Source: Akkermansia massiliensis (GTDB lineage: Bacteria > Verrucomicrobiota > Verrucomicrobiia > Verrucomicrobiales > Akkermansiaceae). Taken from it: a DNA stretch of 64,000 nucleotides. A model generated the notes under the pieces. It was not told where the DNA came from. It saw nothing but the letters and a program-made list of their open reading frames with translations, and searched no databases. Positions 45,739 through 57,283 of this stretch are shown piece after piece. The stretch is taken from assembly GCF_018847375.1 (NCBI RefSeq), contig NZ_CP072036.1, positions 1,116,001-1,180,000 of the forward strand, written 5' to 3'. Every line of letters starts with the position of its first letter. Position 1 is the first letter of the stretch. The translations under genes were made by a program, and so were the position numbers.

Positions 45739-46707
45739 TCAGCAGCGGCGTCTTCGTAAAGCGAGCACGGCCAGCCCCAGCAGGGAAAGCGTGGAGGTGC
45801 CGGGCTCCGGAACCATCTTCCAGCCCATGGAACGCATCAATTCCATTTCTCCATCCGTCAGGGTACGGTGGTAGGTATCCGGCGAAATGGAATACTGCAT
45901 GAGGGCGTCCGGATCGCTCGCGCTGTCGATGTGGGCCATGCTGGACCCTTGCTGCCAGGTGGCGGGGTTATAGGCGGTGAGCCCCGTATCGCCCAGGGAC
46001 AGGGTTTCTCCAAGTGTAAATGCCGTATTCCCGTTTCCGGCCTTATTCACGATGGATTGGCCTTCCTGGTTGGTTAACAGGGAATCATACCTGGTGTACA
46101 GCATGGTGCTGTAAGCTGCTGAAGCATTCCCGGACTGGACCTGGAAGGTACCGGTTTGTGTCGCCAGGGAAAGAAACCCTGCGGCATGCCCTATCTCATG
46201 GGTCAGGATGCTTTGAAAATCATATTTTCCCGTATGCTCCGCCGGTAAGGCGACCTCGTAATAAAGAGAATTCAAATGAGAGGTATTGCACTGGATGTAA
46301 ATATCGTAACCCGTTGCAGTCCTCGTGCTCCCATCGCGCCAGACGGACTCCACCAGGGTGGAAACCTGTTGCGGTCCATTTGACTGGTAGTAGAAATAAG
46401 GGGAATAGGCGGAGGCCAGAGTGGAGGAATTGGCTCCGTCGTACCAGGTGAGGCCAACAGTAAGTGTTCTGCCCGGGGTGGAATTGATCAAGCTATCCCA
46501 TGTGGTCAACGCCCGCATGGCAGCGTCTATCTGGCCTTGGTCCCATGTATGGGTGCTTGATGAATCAAAAAATCCCTGGTCCCCGGAATCCAGGAAGGTG
46601 CAGGAAAAAGTGGAGCCTATACTGGCTGTTTGTACAGCGGATGAGGAAGGAATGTTTCCCAGGCAGCAGGCAGCGCAGATAGTTCCAATCCAGAATGATC
46701 TTTTCAT
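45739..46707 (-). CDS. secreted PEP-CTERM zinc metalloprotease-like protein
   Basis: 322 residues from the ATG at 46705-46707 (MKRSFWIGTICAACCLGN signal peptide). The zinc-binding motif HEIGHAAGF (HExxHxxGF) is followed by a likely Met-turn region (DPDALMQYSI), as in metzincin-type proteases. The C-terminus has the exosortase sorting signal VPEPGTSTLSLLGLAVLALRRRR. The enzyme should therefore be displayed or released at the surface. It resembles a family of PEP-CTERM-linked putative peptidases, but its substrates are unknown; mucin proteins or surface proteins are obvious candidates. The catalytic Glu and three zinc ligands appear intact. Confidence 0.8.
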   Translation of the reverse strand: MKRSFWIGTICAACCLGNIPSSSAVQTASIGSTFSCTFLDSGDQGFFDSSSTHTWDQGQIDAAMRALTTWDSLINSTPGRTLTVGLTWYDGANSSTLASAYSPYFYYQSNGPQQVSTLVESVWRDGSTRTATGYDIYIQCNTSHLNSLYYEVALPAEHTGKYDFQSILTHEIGHAAGFLSLATQTGTFQVQSGNASAAYSTMLYTRYDSLLTNQEGQSIVNKAGNGNTAFTLGETLSLGDTGLTAYNPATWQQGSSMAHIDSASDPDALMQYSISPDTYHRTLTDGEMELMRSMGWKMVPEPGTSTLSLLGLAVLALRRRRC

Positions 46708-47041
46708 AGATGGCAAAATAATAAAAACTTCCTATAGATAGCAGAAAAAATCCTTTCCGTCCATGGGAAAACAAAATGGTTCAGTCTCCTTTTCAAGGGA
46801 AGGAATGCAATGGAGGTGGGCGGAGGAAGCACCTGCGTTCAATAGCCCTTTTTTTCGTCCTGGCAGGGGGCAAAAAAGAGGAACTGTAGTTATTGCGGAA
46901 ACATCACGGGAGAAAATGTTCAAAAAAATGGCACGAGGGAGGGGGAGTATGACAAAAGCCTAACTATTTTATAAATTGGAAGTTATGAATGGACGTGACA
47001 AAATGGGTGAAAGACTCTCACAAAAAACGACTCGAAAAAAA
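46708..47041. other. region upstream of the rRNA promoter
   Basis: About 330 bp between the metalloprotease gene and the rRNA promoter. It should hold the metalloprotease promoter (AT-rich near 46720-46750) and any rRNA upstream activating sequence. I see no gene. Confidence 0.4.
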
Positions 47042-47069
47042 TTGACAAGGGAGGTGAAAATGGTAGACT
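47042..47069 (+). promoter_or_regulatory. rRNA operon promoter
   Basis: TTGACA (47042-47047), a 16-bp spacer, and TAGACT (47064-47069) preceded by TGG form a good housekeeping promoter. An A/T-rich stretch just upstream (AAAAAACGACTCGAAAAAAA) resembles an UP element. It implies a leader of about 380 nt before the 16S gene. Confidence 0.7.
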
Positions 47070-47455
47070 TCTCGGCACGCCAACACGGCGACGGGATGAA
47101 AAGCCCGGCGGCAGGAGGGACTCGGAAGAGGGCCTGAATGAAGCCGGGGCCGGCCACCCGGAAGAGCCTCATTAAAGGGGCCGATAAGAAGATTTCAAGG
47201 GAATGACTACCGAACCCGCCGAGGGTTTTCCTGAATGCGTCGAGAGACGTGTGAGGGAGAAAAAACCCGAAGGAGCGACCTAGCTCCGAGAGGGGCGGAT
47301 TGGTAGAAGCAAGGGGAAAGAAAAAAGGTCGTGACGCGCGCCGTGCTTGGCAGAGCGAAGAGGACCTCAAGAGACACAACTTGAGGGAAGAGCTGACTGA
47401 AGCATGGCGCAGATGAAATCGAAAGATTCCATTTGGTCCAGCAATTTCAAAAATT

Positions 47456-48974
<1,519 letters not shown>

Positions 48975-49141
48975 TGGAGAAAGTGCATGAAAAATGCACA
49001 GGTCGGATCTCTTCCCGAGGGAAGAGAGAGCGAAACCCGCGAGGGCCCGCAACGAACCAAAGATGTGTAAACAGCCAGTTCGCTTGGAGCGAAACTAGGC
49101 ACGACGTGCGTGACGACCTTTTTTCAAAAAGAACCGCAACT

Positions 49142-49217
49142 GGGGGTATAGCTCAGTTGGTAGAGCGCCAGCTTTGCAAGCTGGATGTCCGGGGTTCGAG
49201 TCCCCGTGCCTCCACCA
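49142..49217 (+). tRNA. tRNA-Ala (TGC)
   Basis: 76 bases beginning GGGGGTATAGCTCAGTTGG, with anticodon TGC in CTTTGCAAG, T arm GGGGTTCGAGTCCCC and an encoded CCA end. It lies in the 16S-23S spacer and comes first, before tRNA-Ile. Confidence 0.97.
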
Positions 49218-49306
49218 GTTTCGGTAAGAAGGCGGCAACGGAGAACGATAAATGGCTATTAACTATTGCCTGTTCACTGTTAACTGCCTCTGCGAGACCC
49301 AAAACC

Positions 49307-49383
49307 GGGCCTGTAGCTCAGTTGGTTAGAGCACGCGCTTGATAAGCGCGGGGTCACAGGTTCAAGTCCTGTCAGGCCCACCA
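49307..49383 (+). tRNA. tRNA-Ile (GAT)
   Basis: 77 bases beginning GGGCCTGTAGCTCAGTTGG, anticodon GAT in CTTGATAAG, T arm with GGTTCAAGTCC, and an encoded CCA end. Second tRNA of the 16S-23S spacer. Confidence 0.97.
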
Positions 49384-49591
49384 AAAAAATCGATTATTGA
49401 GGGAAAGCGAAAATTGACATCTGCGTGGCAAAGAAAACAATTGCTGAGAAGCAATTGCTTTCCAACAAAGTGGGTAGTTGAAAAACAACTACAATACACA
49501 ATTTAAAACATGCATACCAAGAAATAAGACAATACAGTAAGTCACGAAAGGGCTTTGTGGTATTGTGGAAGTGGTAAAAAACTTTTGCAAT

Positions 49592-52430
<2,839 letters not shown>

Positions 52431-52663
52431 TTACATCACTCCCGTTCGTGAATAACAACTTGCTGTTGTCTTGTTCATTGGATGTATGTTTAAAAGTAAC
52501 ACCACCAGCCACGCAGATGTCAGTTTACGCTGATTCCTTCCCCTCGTAACGAGAGGAAATCTTCTTAGCCACACACACAACAACCCTTAAAAAATCCCCC
52601 TCAAAGCCCCCCAAGGGCTCCCGGGCAGGCAGGATGAAGAGAAAAAAAGCCCTCTTCCCCCTG

Positions 52664-52781
52664 AAGCCCGGTGGCCAGAGCGCAGTGGTCCCACCCGGTC
52701 CCGTTCCGAACCCGGAAGTGAAACGCTGCCGCGCCAATGGTAGTCGGACGATAGGTCCCGCAAGAGTAGGTCGCCGCCGGG
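52664..52781 (+). rRNA. rrf: 5S ribosomal RNA
   Basis: About 117 bases from AAGCCCGGTGGCCAGAGCG to GTCGCCGCCGGG. The conserved core GAACCCGGAAGTGAAACGC and the loop region AGAGTAGG are present. A run of T (52783-52790) follows directly, giving a first termination point for the operon. A second hairpin lies a few bases further on. Confidence 0.93.
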
Positions 52782-52796
52782 ATTTTTTTTCATCAG

Positions 52797-52838
52797 GCCC
52801 CGCCAGTTCCTCAACTGGCGGGGCTTGTTCGTTTTCTT
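52797..52838 (+). terminator. rho-independent terminator of the rRNA operon
   Basis: Perfect 12-bp stem GCCCCGCCAGTT / AACTGGCGGGGC (52797-52824) with a CCTC loop, followed by the U-rich TTGTTCGTTTTCTT. Confidence 0.88.
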
Positions 52839-53089
52839 GATGGCGCGATCTTCCTTCCTCCGGCTAAGTGGAACATTTGGTACATGCCGCCTGTCCGAGC
52901 CGTCGCGCCTTTGCCTCCTCCAAGCTCTTCGGTAGAAAATCAATAAGGGGGCTATGCTGCCCATCGGGAGCATAGAAGAAGAACTGGTCTTTTCCTTTTC
53001 CTCCTCCTTCCGGCTCCCATATCTGGCAGTTGACGATTGAAAAGGAAAATTCCGGCAGTTATAGTTGTGTTCCTGCAATTGTAACTCAA
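52839..53089. other. intergenic region before the SGNH esterase
   Basis: About 250 bp. Nothing convincing apart from a likely promoter region near 53020-53070. The half-palindrome AGTGGAACATTTGG at 52866 resembles one arm of the parS motif but lacks the other. Confidence 0.35.
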
Positions 53090-54646
53090 ATGACCTATCT
53101 GCTGTCCTTCCTGTTCCTGTGCCTTGTTTCGGTATGCTCCGCAAAAGAATTGAAGATTTTTTTGCTGACGGGCCAATCCAATTCCCTGGGAGCCGTGAAG
53201 GGCAGTCCCGCTTCTCCGGAGTTGTTGAAGAAGTATGAGCCGAAGAAGACGTTGTACTGGCATGAAAACTTCGGCCAGAGGGAAGGGGTGTTTCCCGGGG
53301 CCTCCACGTCCTGGGAGCAGGTACGGCCCGCCATGCCGCGCTATAACGGCAATTTGTGCATGGGTCCGGAATACGGGTTTGCCTTTACCCTGGAGAAGAA
53401 CGGATGGTTCAGGGATGCGGATGTGGCCATTGTGAAAGCCTCCCGCGACGGCGGCGGCAATTCCCACTGGCAAAAGAACGGCCAGGCTTACAAGGCGCTG
53501 GTGCAGGCCGTCAAAAACGCCTGTGCCACGGTAGGCAAGTCCAAATACTCCAAAGTGGAGTTTGCCGGGCTGCTGTATTTGCAGGGGGAAAGCAATATCG
53601 GCGCTTCCGTTCCGGAAAGCGCTTCCCGTTTTCTGGAGCTTCTGGGCAATCTGGCGGCGGACTTGAAACCGTACGGGGATACGTCCGCCCTGGCCGTACA
53701 GAGAGCCGTCATTGGCGAGAATGCCAACTGGGCCGGAAAGAATGAAAGCGATCCGGAGACGGGCAATGTCACCGGAGGCCTGAAGGGGAATGATACCGAA
53801 GTTCAGGGAAAAACGACCCACCAGGTGATGAAGGAGCTGGCCGCCTCCCGTCCGTCCCTGGGCTATGCCCCTACCAGGGACCTTCCCAAGCTGACTGCCG
53901 GCGACCAGATGGGGGTGCATTACAACGGCCAGTCCCAGATCAGCATCGGCGCGCGCTTTGCCTATGAAGCCGCCCGTCTGGCCGGGAAGGATACCGGTTC
54001 CGTCCGCAGCGGCCGCTATGAGGCTCCTCTCGGTTCTCCGGATGCCTGGATGAACCGGAAGATGCCGGGGAAAAACGTGGGCGTGTGGAACTTGGCTTCT
54101 TCCGTAAAACCCAGCATTGTATCGGGCGTGGTGAAGCTGTTCGGCATCCGTGTGGAGGACCCCGCCGTTAATACCGTGATTATTCAGAGCAAAGGAGGGG
54201 GCTCCGGCGACCGTTTGGCGCTTGGGCCGGGAGGCATCCGCCTGGCGGAGGGGAAAAATTTGCAGTTGGAGACAAATGTACAGCTTGCGGGCCGTCAGGC
54301 CTGGAATATTCCGGGAGGCTCCACCGTGGAACTCAAGCCCTCGCCGGTCCAGGACAAAGCCCACCCCGTCCGCTTGTCCGGACAGGCGGAAGTGCAGGTG
54401 GTTCGTGCGGAAGGCGGAGGGGGAGCGGAGGGAATGGCCCGCGTCGTGTTGAAACGGGTGCTGCCCGCTTCCTTGAAATGTTCCTGGATCTTGTCCGGAA
54501 AGGTGGAAATGTCCCTGGAAGGAATGGAGGGACAGGCCCTGAATCTGGGCAGAGTCCTCGTCAAAGACGGCGCTGTATTGAATCTGAATGGCGCCAGGCT
54601 GGCTGCGGGCAGTATCGTCAATCAAGGCGGAACGGTGAACCCGTAA
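53090..54646 (+). CDS. secreted SGNH hydrolase, sialate O-acetylesterase-like
   Basis: 518 residues from ATG 53090 (MTYLLSFLFLCLVSVCSAK signal peptide); an in-frame ATG at 53030 precedes the signal and is less likely. The catalytic Ser lies in FLLTGQSNSLG, the GQSN motif of the sialate acetylesterase / CE6-like group. Further features are YLQGESN in the middle and GDQMGVHYNGQSQISIGARFAYEAARL, which holds the Asp/His region. The C-terminal 180 or so residues are strand-rich and may bind carbohydrate. Such enzymes remove O-acetyl groups from sialic acids, which makes mucin accessible to sialidases such as the one at 28.8-32 kb. Substrate specificity is inferred. Confidence 0.8.
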   Translation: MTYLLSFLFLCLVSVCSAKELKIFLLTGQSNSLGAVKGSPASPELLKKYEPKKTLYWHENFGQREGVFPGASTSWEQVRPAMPRYNGNLCMGPEYGFAFTLEKNGWFRDADVAIVKASRDGGGNSHWQKNGQAYKALVQAVKNACATVGKSKYSKVEFAGLLYLQGESNIGASVPESASRFLELLGNLAADLKPYGDTSALAVQRAVIGENANWAGKNESDPETGNVTGGLKGNDTEVQGKTTHQVMKELAASRPSLGYAPTRDLPKLTAGDQMGVHYNGQSQISIGARFAYEAARLAGKDTGSVRSGRYEAPLGSPDAWMNRKMPGKNVGVWNLASSVKPSIVSGVVKLFGIRVEDPAVNTVIIQSKGGGSGDRLALGPGGIRLAEGKNLQLETNVQLAGRQAWNIPGGSTVELKPSPVQDKAHPVRLSGQAEVQVVRAEGGGGAEGMARVVLKRVLPASLKCSWILSGKVEMSLEGMEGQALNLGRVLVKDGAVLNLNGARLAAGSIVNQGGTVNP

Positions 54647-54939
54647 CGGACGGCCATGAACGACCCTGGCGCGGACCGGAATCCTCCCGGTTTTTATTCC
54701 GGTGGGAGGAGAGCATAAAAAATGTGTCTTCACACCCGGAGTACATGGAAGCTCGCCTGCCTCTTATTCACAATTCCGGCATCTCCGTCAATCCGTGCGG
54801 AAACGCGGACGGGAGTGTTTTTGTCCCCGGCTTATTCACAGGAAGTGTTGGTTGGGAGATGCTGACCATTAAGGCCTCTGTACTATATTTGGCGTACTTT
54901 TTCCTTTATGGATGCGTTATGTAGTAGTATGGTCGTGCC
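54647..54939. other. nrdR upstream region with two DnaA boxes
   Basis: 293 bp. An inverted repeat (about 54676-54702, ACCGGAAT ... ATTCCGGT) behind the esterase stop may be its terminator. Two exact TTATTCACA boxes lie at 54764-54772 and 54832-54840, 68 bp apart, on the same strand. A partly matching NrdR-box-like stretch (ACTATATTTGG near 54892) precedes the nrdR start. Confidence 0.5.
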
Positions 54940-55431
54940 ATGAGATGCGTTCAGTGCGGTCATTTGGAGGATAAGGTCATTGACTCCCGTATGTCCAAGG
55001 ACGGGACGACCATCCGCCGCCGCCGCGTGTGCCTGAGGTGCGATTACCGTTACACGACCTATGAGCAGATTGAACGTACGGAGCTGCGCGTTGTAAAAAG
55101 AGACAACCTGCGGGAGGCCCTGAACCGCGAGAAGATTTTGCGCGGCTTGGTGAAGGCCTGTGAAAAGAGGCCCGTGAGCATGGACCGCTTGGACCGCGCC
55201 GTGGAAGAAATTATTTCCGAATTGCACCGCGACCATTTGCGCGAAGTTCCCTCCAGCGAGATCGGCAAGAAAGTGATTGAAAAACTTTACGCCATCGATC
55301 CCGTCGCCTACATCCGCTACGTGTCCGTGTACCGCCAGTTTTCCAATGTGGAGGAGTTCATCCAGGAGATCACGCAGATGCGCCACCAGACGCTGATTGA
55401 TCCTCTCCAGCGCAAGCTTCCCATCCTTTAA
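54940..55431 (+). CDS. nrdR: transcriptional repressor NrdR of ribonucleotide reductase genes
   Basis: 163 residues. N-terminal zinc ribbon MRCVQCGHLEDKVIDSR ... RVCLRCDYRYTTYEQ with two CxxC pairs, then an ATP-cone domain (LREALNREKILRGLVKACEKRPVS ... RYVSVYRQFSNVEEFIQEI). NrdR senses ATP/dATP and represses nrd operons. Length and motifs are typical. It starts at ATG 54940 and is followed after 22 bp by an unknown gene. The stretch upstream holds two DnaA-box sequences. Confidence 0.96.
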   Translation: MRCVQCGHLEDKVIDSRMSKDGTTIRRRRVCLRCDYRYTTYEQIERTELRVVKRDNLREALNREKILRGLVKACEKRPVSMDRLDRAVEEIISELHRDHLREVPSSEIGKKVIEKLYAIDPVAYIRYVSVYRQFSNVEEFIQEITQMRHQTLIDPLQRKLPIL

Positions 55432-55453
55432 ATTTTCCCCTTTTCCCTGTTCC

Positions 55454-55981
55454 ATGATCGGCTTCCGAAACAACAGACCGCTGCTCAAGCTTGGTGATTG
55501 CCTGATCACCGAGTACGGGGAACAGTGGCTGGCGGATGCCCTGGAACATGCCGCCCGGCGCGCCGGAACCACCCTGCCGTTCAAGGATGACCTGCTGGCC
55601 TCCGTTCGCTATTATCTGGAGCATGAGTGCGACCTGTCCGTCATGCAGGTGTCCGAGCTGTATGAACGCCTGCGCCGCATGCTTACGGAGGTAGGCCTGG
55701 CGCACCTGGCAAGGGAGCTGAAGGAGGAAACGCCCCCCATGACGGTCAGCGTGGCGGAGATTGCCCGCAGCGTGCCGTTCTGGCTGTTTTTTGCCTGTGA
55801 GCTGAAAAAGCAGGTGGAAGAATTGCAGGTGCACGGCATTACCAAATACTGTTTTACCGGGAGAAAGGAATGCGTGATGGCGCTCCAGGGCAGGAAGCGG
55901 TGGGACCGTTCCTGCCAGACCCTGCTGGAAGACCTGGATTTCCTCCTTTCCCGCTATGAGGAGCAGGAAGCGGACCGTTGA
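55454..55981 (+). CDS. unknown protein in an operon with nrdR
   Basis: 175 residues from ATG 55454 (MIGFRNNRPLLKLGDCLITEYG); the open frame extends upstream over the nrdR end but without a better start. The N-terminal half is largely helical (LADALEHAARRAGTTLPFKDDLLASVRYYLEHECDLSVMQVSELYERLRRML). The C-terminal half contains the hydrophobic segment VPFWLFFACEL and ends in an acidic helix. I recognise no family. Tight spacing after nrdR suggests co-transcription and maybe a role linked to nucleotide metabolism; this is only guilt by association. Confidence 0.65.
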   Translation: MIGFRNNRPLLKLGDCLITEYGEQWLADALEHAARRAGTTLPFKDDLLASVRYYLEHECDLSVMQVSELYERLRRMLTEVGLAHLARELKEETPPMTVSVAEIARSVPFWLFFACELKKQVEELQVHGITKYCFTGRKECVMALQGRKRWDRSCQTLLEDLDFLLSRYEEQEADR

Positions 55982-55990
55982 CGGGGAAGC

Positions 55991-56845
55991 TTACCGGAAC
56001 CTGATTTTACGGCGCTTCCGTTCCGGCATGCGTTTGAGCTGTACGGTGGGCGTCCCCAGCACAAGGGCCTGATGGACCGCGTGGCCTTTCGGCAAATCCA
56101 GGGCGCGGAGAAGCGGCTTGTACTTGAAAACCCTGCATCCCAGGACCAGGCCGCCCATGTAGCAGCTCCCCAGCCCCAGCGCGGTCAGGGCCATCATGAT
56201 ATTATGGGAGAGGACCGTAGCGTCTTCCCGCGCGGTTTGTGACGCCGGGCCGGTCAGCAGGAGCAGGGCCGGGGCGCCGTACAGTACGGGGTCTTCCCCC
56301 CGTTCCTCCGCCTGCCTGCGCAGGGGTTGCGTAGCGGTTTCAGAGATGACGGCGTGGTAATCCTGCGGGGAGAGGGCTAGCCGGGCGGCCAGGCGGGTGA
56401 CGGGGAAGGCGGCCAGCCTTTCCAGCTTGTCGTACATGCGGAGCAGGGCCTTTCTGATGCCGGAGAGGGTATCCGGGTCTTCCACCGCCGTCAGGCGGAT
56501 GCTCTGGGCGTTCAGGCCGGACTGGGAGTATTCCGCCGCGCGGCGCAGGACGTTCCACGTTTCCCGGCTGACGGGGTCCGGTTTGAAGTGCCGCACGCTC
56601 CTGGTTTTCATCAGCAGGTTCAGCACTTCCGCTTCGCCCGGAACGGGGCCTATGGGTTCCGTGCTTTTTACTCCGGAGTGGGTAATGGCCTGCCGCGGGC
56701 AGACGGCTACGCAATGGCCGCAGCCGATGCAGTATTGTTCCGCAGCTCCTTCCAGGGAATCGAAGCCGCAGAAGCGGGTCAGGAAGCAGGCTTTTTCACA
56801 TAAATGGCAGTGGATGCACTTGTCTTGGTCGATGGTCAGTTTCAT
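55991..56845 (-). CDS. nitroreductase with N-terminal 4Fe-4S ferredoxin domain
   Basis: 284 residues from the ATG at 56843-56845 (MKLTIDQDKCIHCHLCEKAC). The first 60 residues hold cysteine motifs for two 4Fe-4S clusters (CIHCHLCEKAC and CIGCGHCVAVCP). The rest is the nitroreductase FMN fold: KTRSVRHFKPDPVSRE near residue 80, SGLNAQSIRLTAV, and ALGLGSCYMGGLVLG. Such fusions feed electrons from reduced ferredoxin to flavin and act on quinones, nitro compounds or unknown substrates. An upstream frame to 56899 would overlap the promoter region and is not used. The gene is divergent from an HxlR-type regulator that probably controls it. Confidence 0.88.
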   Translation of the reverse strand: MKLTIDQDKCIHCHLCEKACFLTRFCGFDSLEGAAEQYCIGCGHCVAVCPRQAITHSGVKSTEPIGPVPGEAEVLNLLMKTRSVRHFKPDPVSRETWNVLRRAAEYSQSGLNAQSIRLTAVEDPDTLSGIRKALLRMYDKLERLAAFPVTRLAARLALSPQDYHAVISETATQPLRRQAEERGEDPVLYGAPALLLLTGPASQTAREDATVLSHNIMMALTALGLGSCYMGGLVLGCRVFKYKPLLRALDLPKGHAVHQALVLGTPTVQLKRMPERKRRKIRFR

Positions 56846-56890
56846 GGCTGTGTGGATTGGAATTCCCGCCAGCATAGAGAGACAGGGAGT

Positions 56891-56930
56891 TTTTGACAAG
56901 TAGGCACTATTTTGTAATATAGTGTCAAAA
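56891..56930. promoter_or_regulatory. HxlR operator/promoter between divergent genes
   Basis: Two nested inverted repeats: TTTTGACA (56891-56898) with TGTCAAAA (56923-56930), and CACTAT (56905-56910) with ATAGTG (56919-56924). TTGACA (56893-56898), a 16-bp spacer and TAATAT (56915-56920) form a promoter for the HxlR gene that coincides with the repeats, as expected for autoregulation and control of the nitroreductase. Confidence 0.7.
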
Positions 56931-56944
56931 AAGATACTGTAACG

Positions 56945-57277
56945 ATGAAAAAGCCTTCATCCTCCTACCGTTGCCCCTGCGGCGTCACGCTTTCCCTGAT
57001 CGGCGGGAAGTACAAGATTGTCATCCTCTGGCATCTTTACCAGAAGGCTCCCGTGAGGTTTAACGAGCTGCACCGCCTGATCCCGGAGGCCACCACCAAG
57101 ATGTTCACCCAGCAGCTCCGGGAACTGGAGGCGGACGGATTAGTGGAACGCAAGGCGTACCCCGTCATTCCGCCCAGGGTGGAGTATTCCCTGACGGCCT
57201 TCGGCAGGAGCGTGCTGCCCGTACTGGAAGCCATGAATGAATGGGGCGCGGCCTACCTGGCCGCACGGGGGGAGTAG
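56945..57277 (+). CDS. HxlR-family winged-helix transcriptional regulator
   Basis: 110 residues. MKKPSSSYRCPCGVTLSLIGGKYKIVILWHLYQ is the family opening (a Cys near residue 10-12, then the G-K-W/Y-hydrophobic helix). The DNA-binding core RFNELHRLIPEATTKMFTQQLRELEADGLVERKAYPVIPPRVEYSLTAFG is complete. HxlR/YodB-type regulators often sense electrophiles or quinones through the N-terminal cysteine. Divergent from the nitroreductase gene and separated by a palindromic operator. It converges on sulP with only 6 bp between stops. Confidence 0.92.
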   Translation: MKKPSSSYRCPCGVTLSLIGGKYKIVILWHLYQKAPVRFNELHRLIPEATTKMFTQQLRELEADGLVERKAYPVIPPRVEYSLTAFGRSVLPVLEAMNEWGAAYLAARGE

Positions 57278-57283
57278 CCGCCG

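Noticed and set aside
52866-52880. AGTGGAACATTTGG, resembling half of the parS palindrome
   Set aside because: Only one arm matches, the central CACGTG is absent, and it is far from the other sites.
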